Shown: positions 7,713-16,285, numbered from the stretch's first letter. The stretch is DNA of 38,611 bases from a bacterium (GCA_021791515.1 JAJYWK010000046.1:1-38611); one strand, 5' to 3'. Notes: generated by a model from the letters alone, not told the origin. Numbers and translations are program-made.

Positions 7713-8555
7713 ATGCTTTTAGCACAATCTCAAACTATTGAAGACCACATTCTTACCCATCTAAAAAATGGTCCTAAAATTATTGTGGAGTTGATTAATG
7801 CCATAAAAAAACAACGCCCCGGGACAACTAAACAGGGAGTTTACAACGCTTTGCGGATTTTAAAAAAAGAAGAAATAGTTGTAACTCACAAAAAACAAGC
7901 TTCTTTAAATCTGGCATGGGTGAATAAAATAAGCGCTTTCACCTCCCAAACCCAAAATTTTTACCTAAAGGGCCGCTTGGACAGAGTCAGTCTTAATGTA
8001 TTAGATCAAGGGGGAAAGATCCAATATTTTTTCAAAAATCCCACACTTGCCGACGCTTTTTGGTGTCATGCGATTTATATATTGCTTGAATCTGTCCCAA
8101 AAGGCCAAGCTGTGTACTTATACAACCCTCATTGCTGGGTATATATTACCCGTCCGGAAAGCGAACGGGCTTTAAGAGACTACATTACTTCCAAGGATAT
8201 TAAATATTTAGTTGCCGTTCATGACAAACTTCCCCTGGATAAATATATTAGTAATGAATTTGACGGCGAAGCCAGCCAGTATTACATGAGCGGGACGCTA
8301 CCTTTTAAACCAGATAATTATTATTTCAATGTTATAGGCGATTATTTAATTGAAGTTTGGGAAGATGTTGGGCTTACTTCAAAAATTGAAGATTTATATA
8401 AACGCGCGTTTATTATTACCGAAAAAGAAATAGGCGAGTTAAGAAAAATTGTCATATCAACGGGAAAGACAAAATTAGCAATTTCTAAAAATCCAAAAAA
8501 AATCCAAAAATACAAACGAATTTTTGAAAAGCATTTCTATATAAAAAAACTTTGA
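7713..8555 (+). CDS. Winged-helix DNA-binding protein, unknown target
   Basis: A 280-residue protein. Residues 8-65 read as a winged helix: DHILTHLKNGPKIIVELINA, then KQGVYNALRILKKEEIVVTHKKQ with the expected recognition helix and wing. The remaining 200 residues (from about NFYLKGRLDRVSLNV) form an alpha/beta domain I do not recognise, rich in aromatic residues (DAFWCHAIYILLE, WVYITRPESERAL). The layout resembles a regulator with a ligand or nuclease-like C-terminal domain. The stop codon overlaps the -35 box of the next gene's promoter, so the two are adjacent but separately transcribed. It might regulate that gene; this is a guess from position. Confidence 0.7.
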   Translation: MLLAQSQTIEDHILTHLKNGPKIIVELINAIKKQRPGTTKQGVYNALRILKKEEIVVTHKKQASLNLAWVNKISAFTSQTQNFYLKGRLDRVSLNVLDQGGKIQYFFKNPTLADAFWCHAIYILLESVPKGQAVYLYNPHCWVYITRPESERALRDYITSKDIKYLVAVHDKLPLDKYISNEFDGEASQYYMSGTLPFKPDNYYFNVIGDYLIEVWEDVGLTSKIEDLYKRAFIITEKEIGELRKIVISTGKTKLAISKNPKKIQKYKRIFEKHFYIKKL

Positions 8556-8582
8556 CATATTCACCATATCTGTTAATATTAT
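8552..8582 (+). promoter_or_regulatory. Strong promoter of the deoxyhypusine-synthase-like gene
   Basis: Consensus TTGACA (8552-8557) overlaps the stop codon of the upstream gene. TAATAT (8574-8579, 16-bp spacing) or TATTAT (8577-8582, 19-bp spacing) is the -10 box. It would start a leader of about 90 nt. Confidence 0.65.
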
Positions 8583-8588
8583 CTCGTA

Positions 8589-8682
8589 ATTAATCCTTTT
8601 CGCTTGAACTTTAAACAAAGTCCCCCGCAAAAAACGGGGTCCGAAGGTAATAAGAAATTCGCGAAAAGCAAAAGGATCTCAA
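8589..8682 (+). promoter_or_regulatory. Structured leader that can mask the ribosome binding site
   Basis: ATCCTTTT (8593-8600) is an exact complement of AAAAGGAT (8670-8677), which holds the Shine-Dalgarno six bases before ATG 8683. The overlapping TTTTCGC (8597-8603) is an exact complement of GCGAAAA (8661-8667). The two pairings share bases and exclude each other. Between them are the hairpin CCCCG/CGGGG (8623-8639, A-rich loop) and a small ACTTT/AAAGT stem. The layout resembles a translational riboswitch or thermosensor. I match it to no known class. Confidence 0.55.
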
Positions 8683-9783
8683 ATGGACAAAAAGAAAATC
8701 AGCAAACTCTCCAAGGGTTTGCAAAAGCTAATTTTAGAAGAACCCAATGCCAAAACTACGGGCACGGTTAGCGGCCTTGTTAAAAGCGCCAAAACTCCTG
8801 TTTCGGCTTACGCTGAACGCACTCTAAACCATTTAAACGCGGGAGCGGCTTTACAGTCTGCCTTGTGGCTTAAAGATCATTTAAAAAAAGGCGGTAAAAT
8901 TGTAGTTACCATTGCCGGAGCGCTTTCGTCTTTCCAGGTCGGCGTTATGCTGGCTGAACTTATCCGCAAAAACAAAGTCCATTTAGTCTCCGCCACCGGC
9001 GCCAACCACGAGGAAAGCTATTACCGCTATGTGGCCCATTCCCATTACGCCTATATCCCCCGCTACACCGAATTAACGCCAGAGCAGGAAGCCGAACTAC
9101 GCGACGCGGGCCTAAGAAGGATTACTGACACTTTTTTGCCGGAAGATGAAAGTGTGCGCATTATGGAACCGCATTTATTAAAAATGTGGCGAGATGCGGA
9201 AAAAACAGGAGAAAAATATTTTCCCCACGAATACTTCCGGAGATTGTTTAAAGAAAAACTAATTAAGCCCGACCCTAAGGCTAATCCGTCTGATTGCTGG
9301 GCTTACGCGGCTTACGAAAAAGATATTCCCATTATCATTCCGGGGTTTGAAGACTCCACTATGGGAAATATTTTTGCAAGCTATACCTACCAGGGCGCTT
9401 TAAAAAATAAGGGCGATACGGTAATTGACAGCCGGGTAATGAAAACAGGATTGGACTATTTTCATTTAATGTACGACTGGTATATTAAAGAAAGTAAAAA
9501 TTCCCCAATTGCCTTTTTGCAATTAGGAGGCGGTATTGCGGCGGACTTCCCTATTTGCGTAGTTCCTTCCATTAAACATGATTTAAAACATCATAACGTT
9601 CGGGATTGGGCCGGATTTATAGAAATCGGCTCCTCCCCTATGTCTTACGGCTCCTATTCGGGCGCCGGCGGCAAGGAAAAAATAACCTGGGACAAGCTTT
9701 CCACCAAGAGCTACTATCAAATTATCCAGTCCGATGTTACCGTAGTTTTCCCCTGGATAGCGGCAATACTACTGGGTCTGTAA
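8683..9783 (+). CDS. Deoxyhypusine-synthase-like protein (probable polyamine aminobutyl-transferase)
   Basis: A 366-residue NAD-dependent enzyme of the deoxyhypusine synthase family. Family marks are VTIAGALSSFQVG (about residues 75-87), ATGANHEES, PIIIPGFEDSTMGN, LQLGGGIAADF and GSYSGAGGKEKITWDKLS. In the last block the Lys of TWDKL (about 338) aligns with the catalytic Lys of eukaryotic DHS (SWGKI), the residue that carries the butylamine group. Bacteria lack eIF5A, and related bacterial enzymes make homospermidine or spermidine, so a polyamine product is likely. Putrescine genes lie 3 kb upstream. It has its own promoter and a structured leader. Confidence 0.85.
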   Translation: MDKKKISKLSKGLQKLILEEPNAKTTGTVSGLVKSAKTPVSAYAERTLNHLNAGAALQSALWLKDHLKKGGKIVVTIAGALSSFQVGVMLAELIRKNKVHLVSATGANHEESYYRYVAHSHYAYIPRYTELTPEQEAELRDAGLRRITDTFLPEDESVRIMEPHLLKMWRDAEKTGEKYFPHEYFRRLFKEKLIKPDPKANPSDCWAYAAYEKDIPIIIPGFEDSTMGNIFASYTYQGALKNKGDTVIDSRVMKTGLDYFHLMYDWYIKESKNSPIAFLQLGGGIAADFPICVVPSIKHDLKHHNVRDWAGFIEIGSSPMSYGSYSGAGGKEKITWDKLSTKSYYQIIQSDVTVVFPWIAAILLGL

Positions 9784-9798
9784 AACTAAACATAAGTC

Positions 9799-10086
9799 AT
9801 GAAGTCTTATTTCGTTTATATTCTCACGAGCAAGAGAAACGGGACTTTATATATTGGAATAGCGAATGATTTAATAAAAAGAGTTTGGCAACACAAAAAT
9901 AACCTTATTGCTGGTTTTACAAAAGAACACAAAGCTCACCTTTTGGTCTATTTTGAAGAAACAACTGATGTACTTAGTGCAATTGCAAGAGAAAAACAAT
10001 TAAAAAACTGGCATCGGCAATGGAAAATAAACCTAATCAATCAGCATAATCCGGAATGGAAAGATTTATACCCAGGATTACTCTAA
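9799..10086 (+). CDS. GIY-YIG nuclease-family protein
   Basis: A 95-residue single-domain GIY-YIG protein of the UvrC N-terminal/YhbQ type. The two motif strands are YFVYILTS and GTLYIGIAND, followed by LIKRVWQHKN with the conserved Arg, and later the catalytic Glu in AIAREKQLKNW. Such stand-alone domains are common and often multi-copy in CPR genomes. Some cut branched or single-stranded DNA; the physiological role is unclear. It starts 15 bases after the deoxyhypusine-synthase-like gene and may be read through from it. Confidence 0.85.
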   Translation: MKSYFVYILTSKRNGTLYIGIANDLIKRVWQHKNNLIAGFTKEHKAHLLVYFEETTDVLSAIAREKQLKNWHRQWKINLINQHNPEWKDLYPGLL

Positions 10087-10183
10087 TGTGTCATCCCAAA
10101 CTTGTTTCGGGATCCATAATACAAAGAGTGGGTCCTGAAATAAACCTGTCCCGTACTTGATACGGGATTCAGGACGACACACT
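10087..10183. repeat. Composite inverted repeat (CATCCC/GGACGAC type)
   Basis: The block opens with GTGTCATCCC and closes with GGACGACACAC. Inside are CCCAAACTTGTTTCGGG and CCCGTACTTGATACGGG, two small hairpins. It belongs to a loose family of GTCATCCC/GTCATTCC palindromes seen again at 35453-35552 and 38330-38350. It is non-coding. Confidence 0.6.
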
Positions 10184-10194
10184 AAGATACAAAC

Positions 10195-10234
10195 GTAAAA
10201 CCCCTTTGTCCTAATATGGATTAAGGGGTTTTAC
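10195..10234. terminator. Bidirectional terminator
   Basis: GTAAAACCCCTT (10195-10206) and AAGGGGTTTTAC (10223-10234) form a perfect 12-bp stem with a T-run on either strand. It can end the plus-strand unit finishing with the GIY-YIG gene and the minus-strand candidate ncRNA. Confidence 0.8.
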
Positions 10235-10407
10235 TTCAGGCTAGCTTTTCCCATATGCGATTTTCTTTTTTCTAGACATCCGCGCTTTGCGCGGCACTAG
10301 TTTTTTTCAGGTATAAGCACCTGTAGGCTTTATCGCGTCCCGCTAAAGCGGGATTTAGAAAAGCTACCTGTTCCTTAACCTGTTAATCATCTATTGCTTT
10401 CCTTTCT
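10195..10407 (-). ncRNA. Candidate structured RNA, about 210 nt, unknown class
   Basis: On the minus strand a good promoter (TTGCAT, 17 bp, TAAAAT) is followed by a multi-branched fold and a perfect terminator. The closing stem is AGG-TAGCTTTTC (10358-10369) with GAAAAGCTA-CCT (10238-10250), 12 bp with one bulge. Inside are the hairpins CCCGCT/AGCGGG (10339-10352), CAGGT/ACCTG (10308-10323) and CCGCGC/GCGCGG (10280-10294, flanked by CTAG/CTAG), plus a GCGAT/ATCGC helix (10257-10261 with 10332-10336). An 8-codon frame preceded by AAGGA (10364-10390) runs into the closing stem. I find no tmRNA, RNase P or SRP signature; a 6S RNA is possible but not shown. Confidence 0.5.
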
Positions 10408-10413
10408 GCTTTA

Positions 10414-10442
10414 ATTTTACGCCCATCCAAATTTTTATGCAA
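10414..10442 (-). promoter_or_regulatory. Promoter of the candidate ncRNA
   Basis: Read on the minus strand: TTGCAT (10437-10442), exactly 17 bp, TAAAAT (10414-10419). It lies downstream of the rpoD terminator and points away from rpoD, with only the structured region ahead of it. Confidence 0.6.
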
Positions 10443-10528
10443 TGGATAATAAGTGGATAACCTGCAAAATTATTTTAATCCGGCCAAAAAAAATTTTTTT
10501 CCCTTTAAACACAAAAACTAAATAACAA

Positions 10529-10556
10529 AAAATCGCCCCCAAATAAGAGCGATTTT
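10529..10556 (-). terminator. Terminator of dnaG-rpoD
   Basis: AAAATCGC pairs with GCGATTTT around a 12-nt loop. On the minus strand it is followed by GTTTTTTG. It is 17 bases past the rpoD stop. Confidence 0.7.
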
Positions 10557-10572
10557 CCTATAGTGGATAACT

Positions 10573-11925
10573 TTAGTAGTCGCGAAGCTTGTTTATGTCT
10601 ATATGCTCCCTTATGCGCTCTAACGCTTTGCTTTCAATTTGGCGGATGCGCTCGCGGGTGACGCCAAACTCCTCGCCCACTTCTTCCAATGTGTGCGTAA
10701 CGCCGTCTTCCAAACCAAAGCGCATTTTTAAAATTTTCTGTTCACGCGGGTCCAAATCTTTTAAAATGCCGCCCACGTATTCCTTTAAAATTTGCCGGCC
10801 GGCCATTTCGTTGGGCTTGGTGGTATCTTCGTCCACAATAAAATCGCCCAAGGATGAATCTTCACCGTCATCTTCCCCCACCGGCGAGTCTATGGACACC
10901 GTCTCTTGCGAGATCTTTTTTAAATGATAAACTTTTTCCACTTCAATACCCATTTCCGCGGCAATTTCTTCCGGCAAGGGCTCGCGGCCCAAATCCTGCA
11001 CGAGCGATCTTTCCGCCTGCGCGTACTTATTTAAAGTTTCCACCATGTGAACCGGAATGCGGATAGTACGACTCTGATCGGCAAGCGCGCGGGTAATGGC
11101 CTGACGAATCCACCAGGTGGCGTACGTGGAAAATTTATAACCCTTAGTCCAGTCAAATTTTTCCACCGCGCGAAACAACCCCAAATTGCCTTCCTGAATT
11201 AAATCTAAAAGTCCTAAGTTCCTGCCCATATACTTTTTGGCAATGCTTACCACCAAGCGCAAGTTGGCTTCGGTAAGTTTTTTGCGCGCGGCTACATCGC
11301 CCTTTTCCACCCTTTTAGCCAATTCAATTTCTTCCGCGCCGGCCAAAAGCGGCACTTTACCGATTTCACGCAAATACATTTGGATGCTGTCGTCGTAAAT
11401 ATCGCCCAAATCAAAAGCGTCAACCGCCTCTTCCTGTTTTTTCTTTTTGGCCTTGGCCTTGGCGCCTTTGCCGGCCGGTTTTTCTTCCGCCTGCGCCGGC
11501 GCTTTGTTCTGTTCCCACACGCTGGCTACTTCCTGATCAACAATTTCAATCCCCCGCTTGTCCAGCGCGTCCATAACCTTTTCCAAAACTGAAATATCTT
11601 CCTCAAAATACGGCATGGCGTGCAATAGCTCGGCTTCCGTAACAAAACCCCTTTCTGCGGCCTTTTCCATTAAGTTCTTCATTAACTTCTCAGAGTCAAC
11701 TTTCGGCATCTCCAATGTCAAAACTGCCTGCCTGCCCTGCCTACCGGACAGATAGGCGGCAGGCAGTGCCTGCGCCGATTTTTTTGACGCAGCCTTTTTA
11801 GCTTTCATTTTAGAAGGCCTTTGGCTTTTGGCTTTTTTAACCGGTTTAACCTTTTTCTTTTTAAGCTTCAATTTCTTAAACTTCTTTGCCCGGTTAAGAC
11901 GCTTCTTTTTTTTATTCTTGGCCAT
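10573..11925 (-). CDS. rpoD: Primary sigma factor (sigma-70)
   Basis: A 450-residue RpoD. The first 55 residues are an extreme Lys-rich stretch; region 1.1-like residues follow (about 75-125), then a Lys/Ala linker. Region 1.2 ([16 protein letters not shown]), region 2 ([34 protein letters not shown]), region 3 ([12 protein letters not shown]) and region 4 ([19 protein letters not shown]) are all intact, so it is a full housekeeping sigma. A 43-bp palindrome (11724-11766) lies in frame in the N-terminal part and encodes the non-conserved AYLSGRQGR segment. It follows dnaG on the same strand, the classic macromolecular-synthesis order. Confidence 0.96.
   Translation of the reverse strand: MAKNKKKKRLNRAKKFKKLKLKKKKVKPVKKAKSQRPSKMKAKKAASKKSAQALPAAYLSGRQGRQAVLTLEMPKVDSEKLMKNLMEKAAERGFVTEAELLHAMPYFEEDISVLEKVMDALDKRGIEIVDQEVASVWEQNKAPAQAEEKPAGKGAKAKAKKKKQEEAVDAFDLGDIYDDSIQMYLREIGKVPLLAGAEEIELAKRVEKGDVAARKKLTEANLRLVVSIAKKYMGRNLGLLDLIQEGNLGLFRAVEKFDWTKGYKFSTYATWWIRQAITRALADQSRTIRIPVHMVETLNKYAQAERSLVQDLGREPLPEEIAAEMGIEVEKVYHLKKISQETVSIDSPVGEDDGEDSSLGDFIVDEDTTKPNEMAGRQILKEYVGGILKDLDPREQKILKMRFGLEDGVTHTLEEVGEEFGVTRERIRQIESKALERIREHIDINKLRDY
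11724..11766. repeat. Palindromic element inside rpoD
   Basis: CTGCCTGCC (11724-11732) and GGCAGGCAG (11758-11766) form a perfect 9-bp stem, continued by CCTA/TAGG. The block is translated as part of the flexible N-terminal region of RpoD. Its GC content is far above the surrounding Lys-codon sequence. Confidence 0.65.
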
Positions 11926-11936
11926 AAATCGAGATT

Positions 11937-12030
11937 AATGACAAAAACGACGAAAATGACAAAATTGAACAAAAATAAGCTGCAATTCTAAATTTTTGTC
12001 ATTTTTTTAATTTTTTTAAATTTTGTTCAT
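11937..12030. repeat. Word-type inverted repeat between dnaG and rpoD
   Basis: The left half repeats ATGACAAAA/GAACAAAA words; the right half carries their complements (TTTTTGTCATTT, AAATTTTGTTCATTT). It fills the dnaG-rpoD spacer, so the transcript would fold it into a long AT-rich hairpin. Confidence 0.5.
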
Positions 12031-12035
12031 TTATT

Positions 12036-13784
12036 TTATATTTGTTTTTCAAATTCCAATCGAGCCTTGGAAATTTCCGCAAACTCCCGGCTTAACTTCT
12101 CCACTTTTGCCTTATCTTTTGCCAGTTCCGCCGTTTTTACCTGATTTTGTAAACTTATTTGCTGCCTTTTGAAGGAATTAACCTTTAAAAGCGCCAAAGA
12201 CTTTAGCAGGCTTTTCTTTAGCTTTTCTGTATCACCCTCCAGTTCTTCCAACTGTGATTCTACCATAAAACTTGCCTCTTTGGCTAGCGTGGCAACATTG
12301 ACTTCATTTGTTGATCCAGACCGATGGAGAATTAACTCCACTATTTGTCTGATTTCAGGATCCTCGAAATCATTCATCTCAAGTTGACTCTTGGCTTCCA
12401 GTATAAAATCGTTTGAAAACAACAGACCGCCCAGCACTTCTTTTTGAAGCAGTAAGCCGTTGTGAGTTAAGGGACTATTTACCGCTGATTCGCTTATTTG
12501 CTTGCCAACTGATTTTTTAATATTGTCGCGGATGATTTTTTCTGAGATGGAGAATTTAGTGGACATTTTGCGGATATAGTGGTCCTGCTCCAGCGGATCT
12601 TGAATAAAACCCAAAAACGGCAAGACTTGCGCGCTTAAAAAATGCTTCTGCTCAACTGAATCCGGCGCAAAAGAAGTTTGGGCTAAATCTATATAATAAT
12701 CCAAAAACCACACTGCTTCTTTTACCGCCCGCTCCCAAAGTCCGGGGCTTTTTTTAATTAACTCGTCAGGATCTTTGGCCGCTTGCAGTTTAATAACTTT
12801 TAGTTTAAAACCCTGTGGCAGGGCCATCTCCCCTGCCCGGCGGCTCGCCGTTTTACCGGCTTGGTCAGCGTCAAAACAAAATTTTAAATTTTTAGTTAAA
12901 CGGCCGAGTTGCGCCAGGCCAACTTCCGTTAAAGCCGTACCGCTAACCGCCACTGTATTTTCAAATCCGGCCTGATGCGCGGCAATACAGTCCATTTGGC
13001 CTTCCACCAACACGGCCTCATCTTTTTTGCGGATGGAATCTTTGGCAAAATTCAGACCAAATAAAGTTCTGCTTTTGTTGTAAATTGGCGTTTCGGGAGA
13101 ATTAACGTACTTCGCCGATTTCCCGTCATCGGTGAGGATTCGGGCGGAGAATCCCACCACTTCGCCAAAATAATTAAAAATCGGAAAAGTAATCCGGCCG
13201 CGAAAACGGTCATAAACCTGGCCGCGCTCATTTTTTGCCGACACGCCGGCCTTGATCATGTCTGCCTGATTAACTTTTTTTACCAATAAAGCCCGCTCAA
13301 GGCTATGAAAATCGTCCGGCGCAAAACCAATTTGCCACCGTTCAATAGTGCCTTTGGTTAAACCGCGATTTATTAAATAGACATAAGCCCGCTCTCCCTG
13401 TTGGCTGTTTAACACCTTATGGTAAAACGCGGCCGCAAAGCTGTTTATTCTAAGCAATAAATCTTTCTCGTCCTGTTCATGCTTATTTTCCGGACGGTAT
13501 GAAGGCAACTTAACTCCGGCTTTGTCCGCCAAAAGTTTAAGCGCGTCGCGAAATTCCAAATTTTCGTACTTGATTACAAACCCAAATACATCCCCGCCCT
13601 CGCCGCAGCCAAAGCAATGCCAGATTTGTTTTTGCGGGGAAACGATTAAGGACGGCGTTTTTTCATGGTGAAACGGGCACGGCGCCTTAAAATTGACTCC
13701 GGCTTTCTTCAGCGTGATGTAGCCGCCAATAACATCAGCAATATTTAATCTATCTTTGATTTCTTGTAAAACCTGATCAGCCAT
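12036..13784 (-). CDS. dnaG: DNA primase
   Basis: A 582-residue DnaG that makes RNA primers at the replication fork. The N-terminal zinc-binding domain has CPFHHEKTPSLIVSP and WHCFGCGEGGDV (C36, H39, C57, C60). The catalytic core has YDRFRGRITFPIFN and the TOPRIM motif AVLVEGQMDCIAAHQAG (about residues 256-272) with CFDADQAGKTA, whose DAD binds metal. The C-terminal part (about 430-582) is the helicase-interaction region, ending in a long coiled coil. Length is usual. It precedes rpoD in the same orientation. It runs divergent to the tRNA-Ser gene. Confidence 0.96.
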   Translation of the reverse strand: MADQVLQEIKDRLNIADVIGGYITLKKAGVNFKAPCPFHHEKTPSLIVSPQKQIWHCFGCGEGGDVFGFVIKYENLEFRDALKLLADKAGVKLPSYRPENKHEQDEKDLLLRINSFAAAFYHKVLNSQQGERAYVYLINRGLTKGTIERWQIGFAPDDFHSLERALLVKKVNQADMIKAGVSAKNERGQVYDRFRGRITFPIFNYFGEVVGFSARILTDDGKSAKYVNSPETPIYNKSRTLFGLNFAKDSIRKKDEAVLVEGQMDCIAAHQAGFENTVAVSGTALTEVGLAQLGRLTKNLKFCFDADQAGKTASRRAGEMALPQGFKLKVIKLQAAKDPDELIKKSPGLWERAVKEAVWFLDYYIDLAQTSFAPDSVEQKHFLSAQVLPFLGFIQDPLEQDHYIRKMSTKFSISEKIIRDNIKKSVGKQISESAVNSPLTHNGLLLQKEVLGGLLFSNDFILEAKSQLEMNDFEDPEIRQIVELILHRSGSTNEVNVATLAKEASFMVESQLEELEGDTEKLKKSLLKSLALLKVNSFKRQQISLQNQVKTAELAKDKAKVEKLSREFAEISKARLEFEKQI

Positions 13785-13873
13785 ATATCCTTATTTTAGC
13801 CGATAAATCGGCACGCTACAAATCTCGACAAAACTGACCCTTAATGGTAGAATAATGAAGATTTTGGCCATAA

Positions 13874-13963
13874 GGAAGCGTCGCATAGTGGTCGAGTGCA
13901 CCGTCTTGGAAAGGCGGCAGCCTATCAAAGGGCTCGAGGGTTCGAATCCCTCCGCTTCCGCCA
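13874..13963 (+). tRNA. tRNA-Ser (anticodon GGA)
   Basis: A 90-nt class II tRNA. The acceptor stem is GGAAGCG with CGCTTCC, discriminator G and an encoded CCA. The anticodon arm CCGTC-TTGGAAA-GGCGG places GGA at positions 34-36 (reading UCC/UCU). The long variable arm and T-loop GGTTCGAATCC are clear. Both the class II form and the anticodon give serine. Confidence 0.95.
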
Positions 13964-13999
13964 GATTACCAAATTTGAACCACTTTAAAATAAGGCTTT

Positions 14000-14881
14000 A
14001 TGACCCCAAAATTAATAAAGAGTGCCGGGGATTTACAAACCAAACATCGTGCTATATGTGATGGTTTTCTAAGTCAAGCGCTACAAAAAACGGAGAAGGC
14101 TAGACCGTTCGTCGAGAAAGCAAAAACTTTTTATACTACCCTCAAGAAAGTCAAGAATATTGAAGGTCTTCTGGCTAACCTTGAATTTCGTAAAGATTTA
14201 GCTTCAGCTTGTGGTTTTTCTGATAAGGCTATGGCTAGATTGTCCAGTACTGAATTAAATGGCGCAGTTAAAAAGGTTCTCGGTAAAATTTATAAAGAAT
14301 CCGGTAAAGAATTTAGAGAAAATATTTTATATAGATATCTTCTGACTAAGGGTGATACCTTGGGAGGGAGTATGCGCAATATTACTGGTGCGTCGGCAGG
14401 CACCAAGCTTACTGAGAAAATAATCGAACGACTTTCTAACAAAAAGATCCAGGTTGTAAAAAGTAAAACAGAAAAAATTCAAAGAGTAATTTGGGATGGA
14501 AGAACGTTACTTTTTGATGTTAAACCAAAATTAATTGGTAAAAATGTAGATGTCGTTTTGATAAATACCGGAGATGCGACCACTTCGGAGGAAAAATTAC
14601 TATCTGATAAAAGTAACTACATAGCCTGTGGTGAGTTAAAGGGTGGAATCGACCCAGCAGGAGCGGATGAACATTGGAAAACAGCAAATAGCGCTTTAGG
14701 GAGAATTAGAACAGTATTTGGTCGAAAAGTGCCAGCTTTATTTTTTGTGGGAGCGGCAATCGAAGCCGCAATGGCGAAAGAGATCTATAAACAACTTCAA
14801 AAAGGTAAACTCGCCCATGGGGCAAATCTTAACGAAGAGGATCAAATAAACGATCTTGTAGATTGGCTTTTAACTCTATAG
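14000..14881 (+). CDS. AvaI/BsoBI-type restriction endonuclease
   Basis: A 293-residue type II restriction enzyme of the AvaI/BsoBI family. The block IACGELKGGIDPAGADEHWK (about residues 211-230) holds the E-x-K catalytic pair and the family's nearly invariant stretch; upstream NVDVVLINTGDA likely supplies the metal-binding Asp. AvaI and BsoBI cut at CYCGRG; the site here is inferred only from the family. Its end overlaps the convergent methyltransferase by 6 bases. No strong promoter is visible, so it may be read through from the tRNA. Codon use is more AT-rich than its neighbours, consistent with transfer. Confidence 0.87.
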   Translation: MTPKLIKSAGDLQTKHRAICDGFLSQALQKTEKARPFVEKAKTFYTTLKKVKNIEGLLANLEFRKDLASACGFSDKAMARLSSTELNGAVKKVLGKIYKESGKEFRENILYRYLLTKGDTLGGSMRNITGASAGTKLTEKIIERLSNKKIQVVKSKTEKIQRVIWDGRTLLFDVKPKLIGKNVDVVLINTGDATTSEEKLLSDKSNYIACGELKGGIDPAGADEHWKTANSALGRIRTVFGRKVPALFFVGAAIEAAMAKEIYKQLQKGKLAHGANLNEEDQINDLVDWLLTL

Positions 14882-16285
14882 TTTGCGCCAAACATACACG
14901 CATTTTCTCAATTCTTCTCGTCCGTGAGCACCCATTTGTTGGCTACTGTTTCCTTTACCAATAGGCAGCACCCATATTTTTTCAACATCAAAGCCTGCTT
15001 TTTGGGCTATGTCTGACAGAATTAAATCAACTGGAATGTTCGCTCCCGCATAACGGACATTGTCATTAACCATGACAAACGGTGCGCCCTTTTTTAATAT
15101 CCGTGCACTTTCAAAAATTATTAGAGAAGTTTCATAAAAATAATTTTTCACCATTCTCACAATACCAGGATTATTCAGTTCTTTATTATTCTTTTTTTCT
15201 TCAAGATACTTGATGATAGCCTGCAATTCTTTTTGCTCCTCAAATGCTTTGCCAGCTTTCTGAAAAGTACTGTGCGAAAAAAGACGATCAAGATTCTGTT
15301 TATCCTTGTTCTCAACTGTGCAGGACATCATATCTTGCCGTAGATCTCTGATTTTTTTCTCATCAACATCAAGTAAAGCAAGCTCTAAAGCATAAGTTCT
15401 AGTATAATCATAACGATTACAATAAGGCGGCGAAGTCATTAAAAAATCAAACTCGTCGCTTTTTAAATTTGGAAGGATTGTTAAACAAGATCCTTTCAAA
15501 ATTTCAATATTTCCAGTTTTTTCCTTCGGCTCTTTGGGAAAGTCAAAAAGAACATCTTCTCCTTTTAAATCACTTAAAATATCTTGGAGTTTTTGAATTA
15601 TGGCTTGATTAAAACCTTTTATTATACCTTTATTAAATTTATTGCCCCCATAACCTCGCCCTGAACGGTAATCCCAACGCAGATACTGGCCATCTTTCCT
15701 TGTAAAACTAATCTCTTCTAGTACGCAGAGAAGGACAAAGCGCAATATTCGGCGATAATTTTTATTTTTTACCTGATCAATAGCATTTAAAAATTTGCCT
15801 AAGAGATCCTCTGTTGTTTCAGGAAATGCGCCATCCGTAATATTAAGGTGATTGATTTTTCGCCCTCCTTTTTCTCCAATCCACGGTTTATTTTCAATCC
15901 ATTTCTGTAAAAATTTATTAAGCTTATTGTGATTGTTACTTTCAAAAATAATTTTTCTTACCTCAATAATTTCTGCTCCTATGGGCAAAAGCTCTATCCC
16001 AACTGCATCAAGCCCGTGTTCCGCTGAAGCAAAAAGTGATGTTCCACTCCCGGCAAATGGATCAATAATTTTTCCTGATTTAAAATTTAGTTGACTTAGA
16101 GCGTAATCAACAAGTGCGGAAGAGTATCCCTCCTTAAATTTATACCAACGATAACCGGGACTTTTCTTGTTAGCTTGAAAACTAACAAGAGTTCTTTTTA
16201 GATCCTGATTTACGATAAGCTTGCCCCGAAAGCGGTTTTCGAGCTTTTTATTAAGTTCTTGAATTTTATCCAGTGTTACCACCAT
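14876..16285 (-). CDS. DNA methyltransferase (cognate modification enzyme)
   Basis: A 469-residue amino-group DNA methyltransferase. The SAM-binding motif IIDPFAGSGTS comes first (about residues 70-80), the catalytic motif TSPPYCNRYDYTR much later, with SFTRKDGQYLRWDYRSGRGY between. TSPPY fits an N4-cytosine or N6-adenine enzyme; N4-cytosine would suit a CYCGRG-type partner. ATG 16285 is chosen: the frame stays open to 16354, but a consensus promoter occupies that extension, so initiation there would precede the transcript start. It converges with and overlaps the nuclease gene, completing a type II system. Confidence 0.87.
   Translation of the reverse strand: MVVTLDKIQELNKKLENRFRGKLIVNQDLKRTLVSFQANKKSPGYRWYKFKEGYSSALVDYALSQLNFKSGKIIDPFAGSGTSLFASAEHGLDAVGIELLPIGAEIIEVRKIIFESNNHNKLNKFLQKWIENKPWIGEKGGRKINHLNITDGAFPETTEDLLGKFLNAIDQVKNKNYRRILRFVLLCVLEEISFTRKDGQYLRWDYRSGRGYGGNKFNKGIIKGFNQAIIQKLQDILSDLKGEDVLFDFPKEPKEKTGNIEILKGSCLTILPNLKSDEFDFLMTSPPYCNRYDYTRTYALELALLDVDEKKIRDLRQDMMSCTVENKDKQNLDRLFSHSTFQKAGKAFEEQKELQAIIKYLEEKKNNKELNNPGIVRMVKNYFYETSLIIFESARILKKGAPFVMVNDNVRYAGANIPVDLILSDIAQKAGFDVEKIWVLPIGKGNSSQQMGAHGREELRKCVYVWRKL

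Noticed and set aside
10238-10369. Cloverleaf-like fold suggesting a tRNA
   Set aside because: No T-loop motif, no anticodon arm of the right size, and the closing stem is too long for a tRNA. Kept as a general ncRNA candidate.
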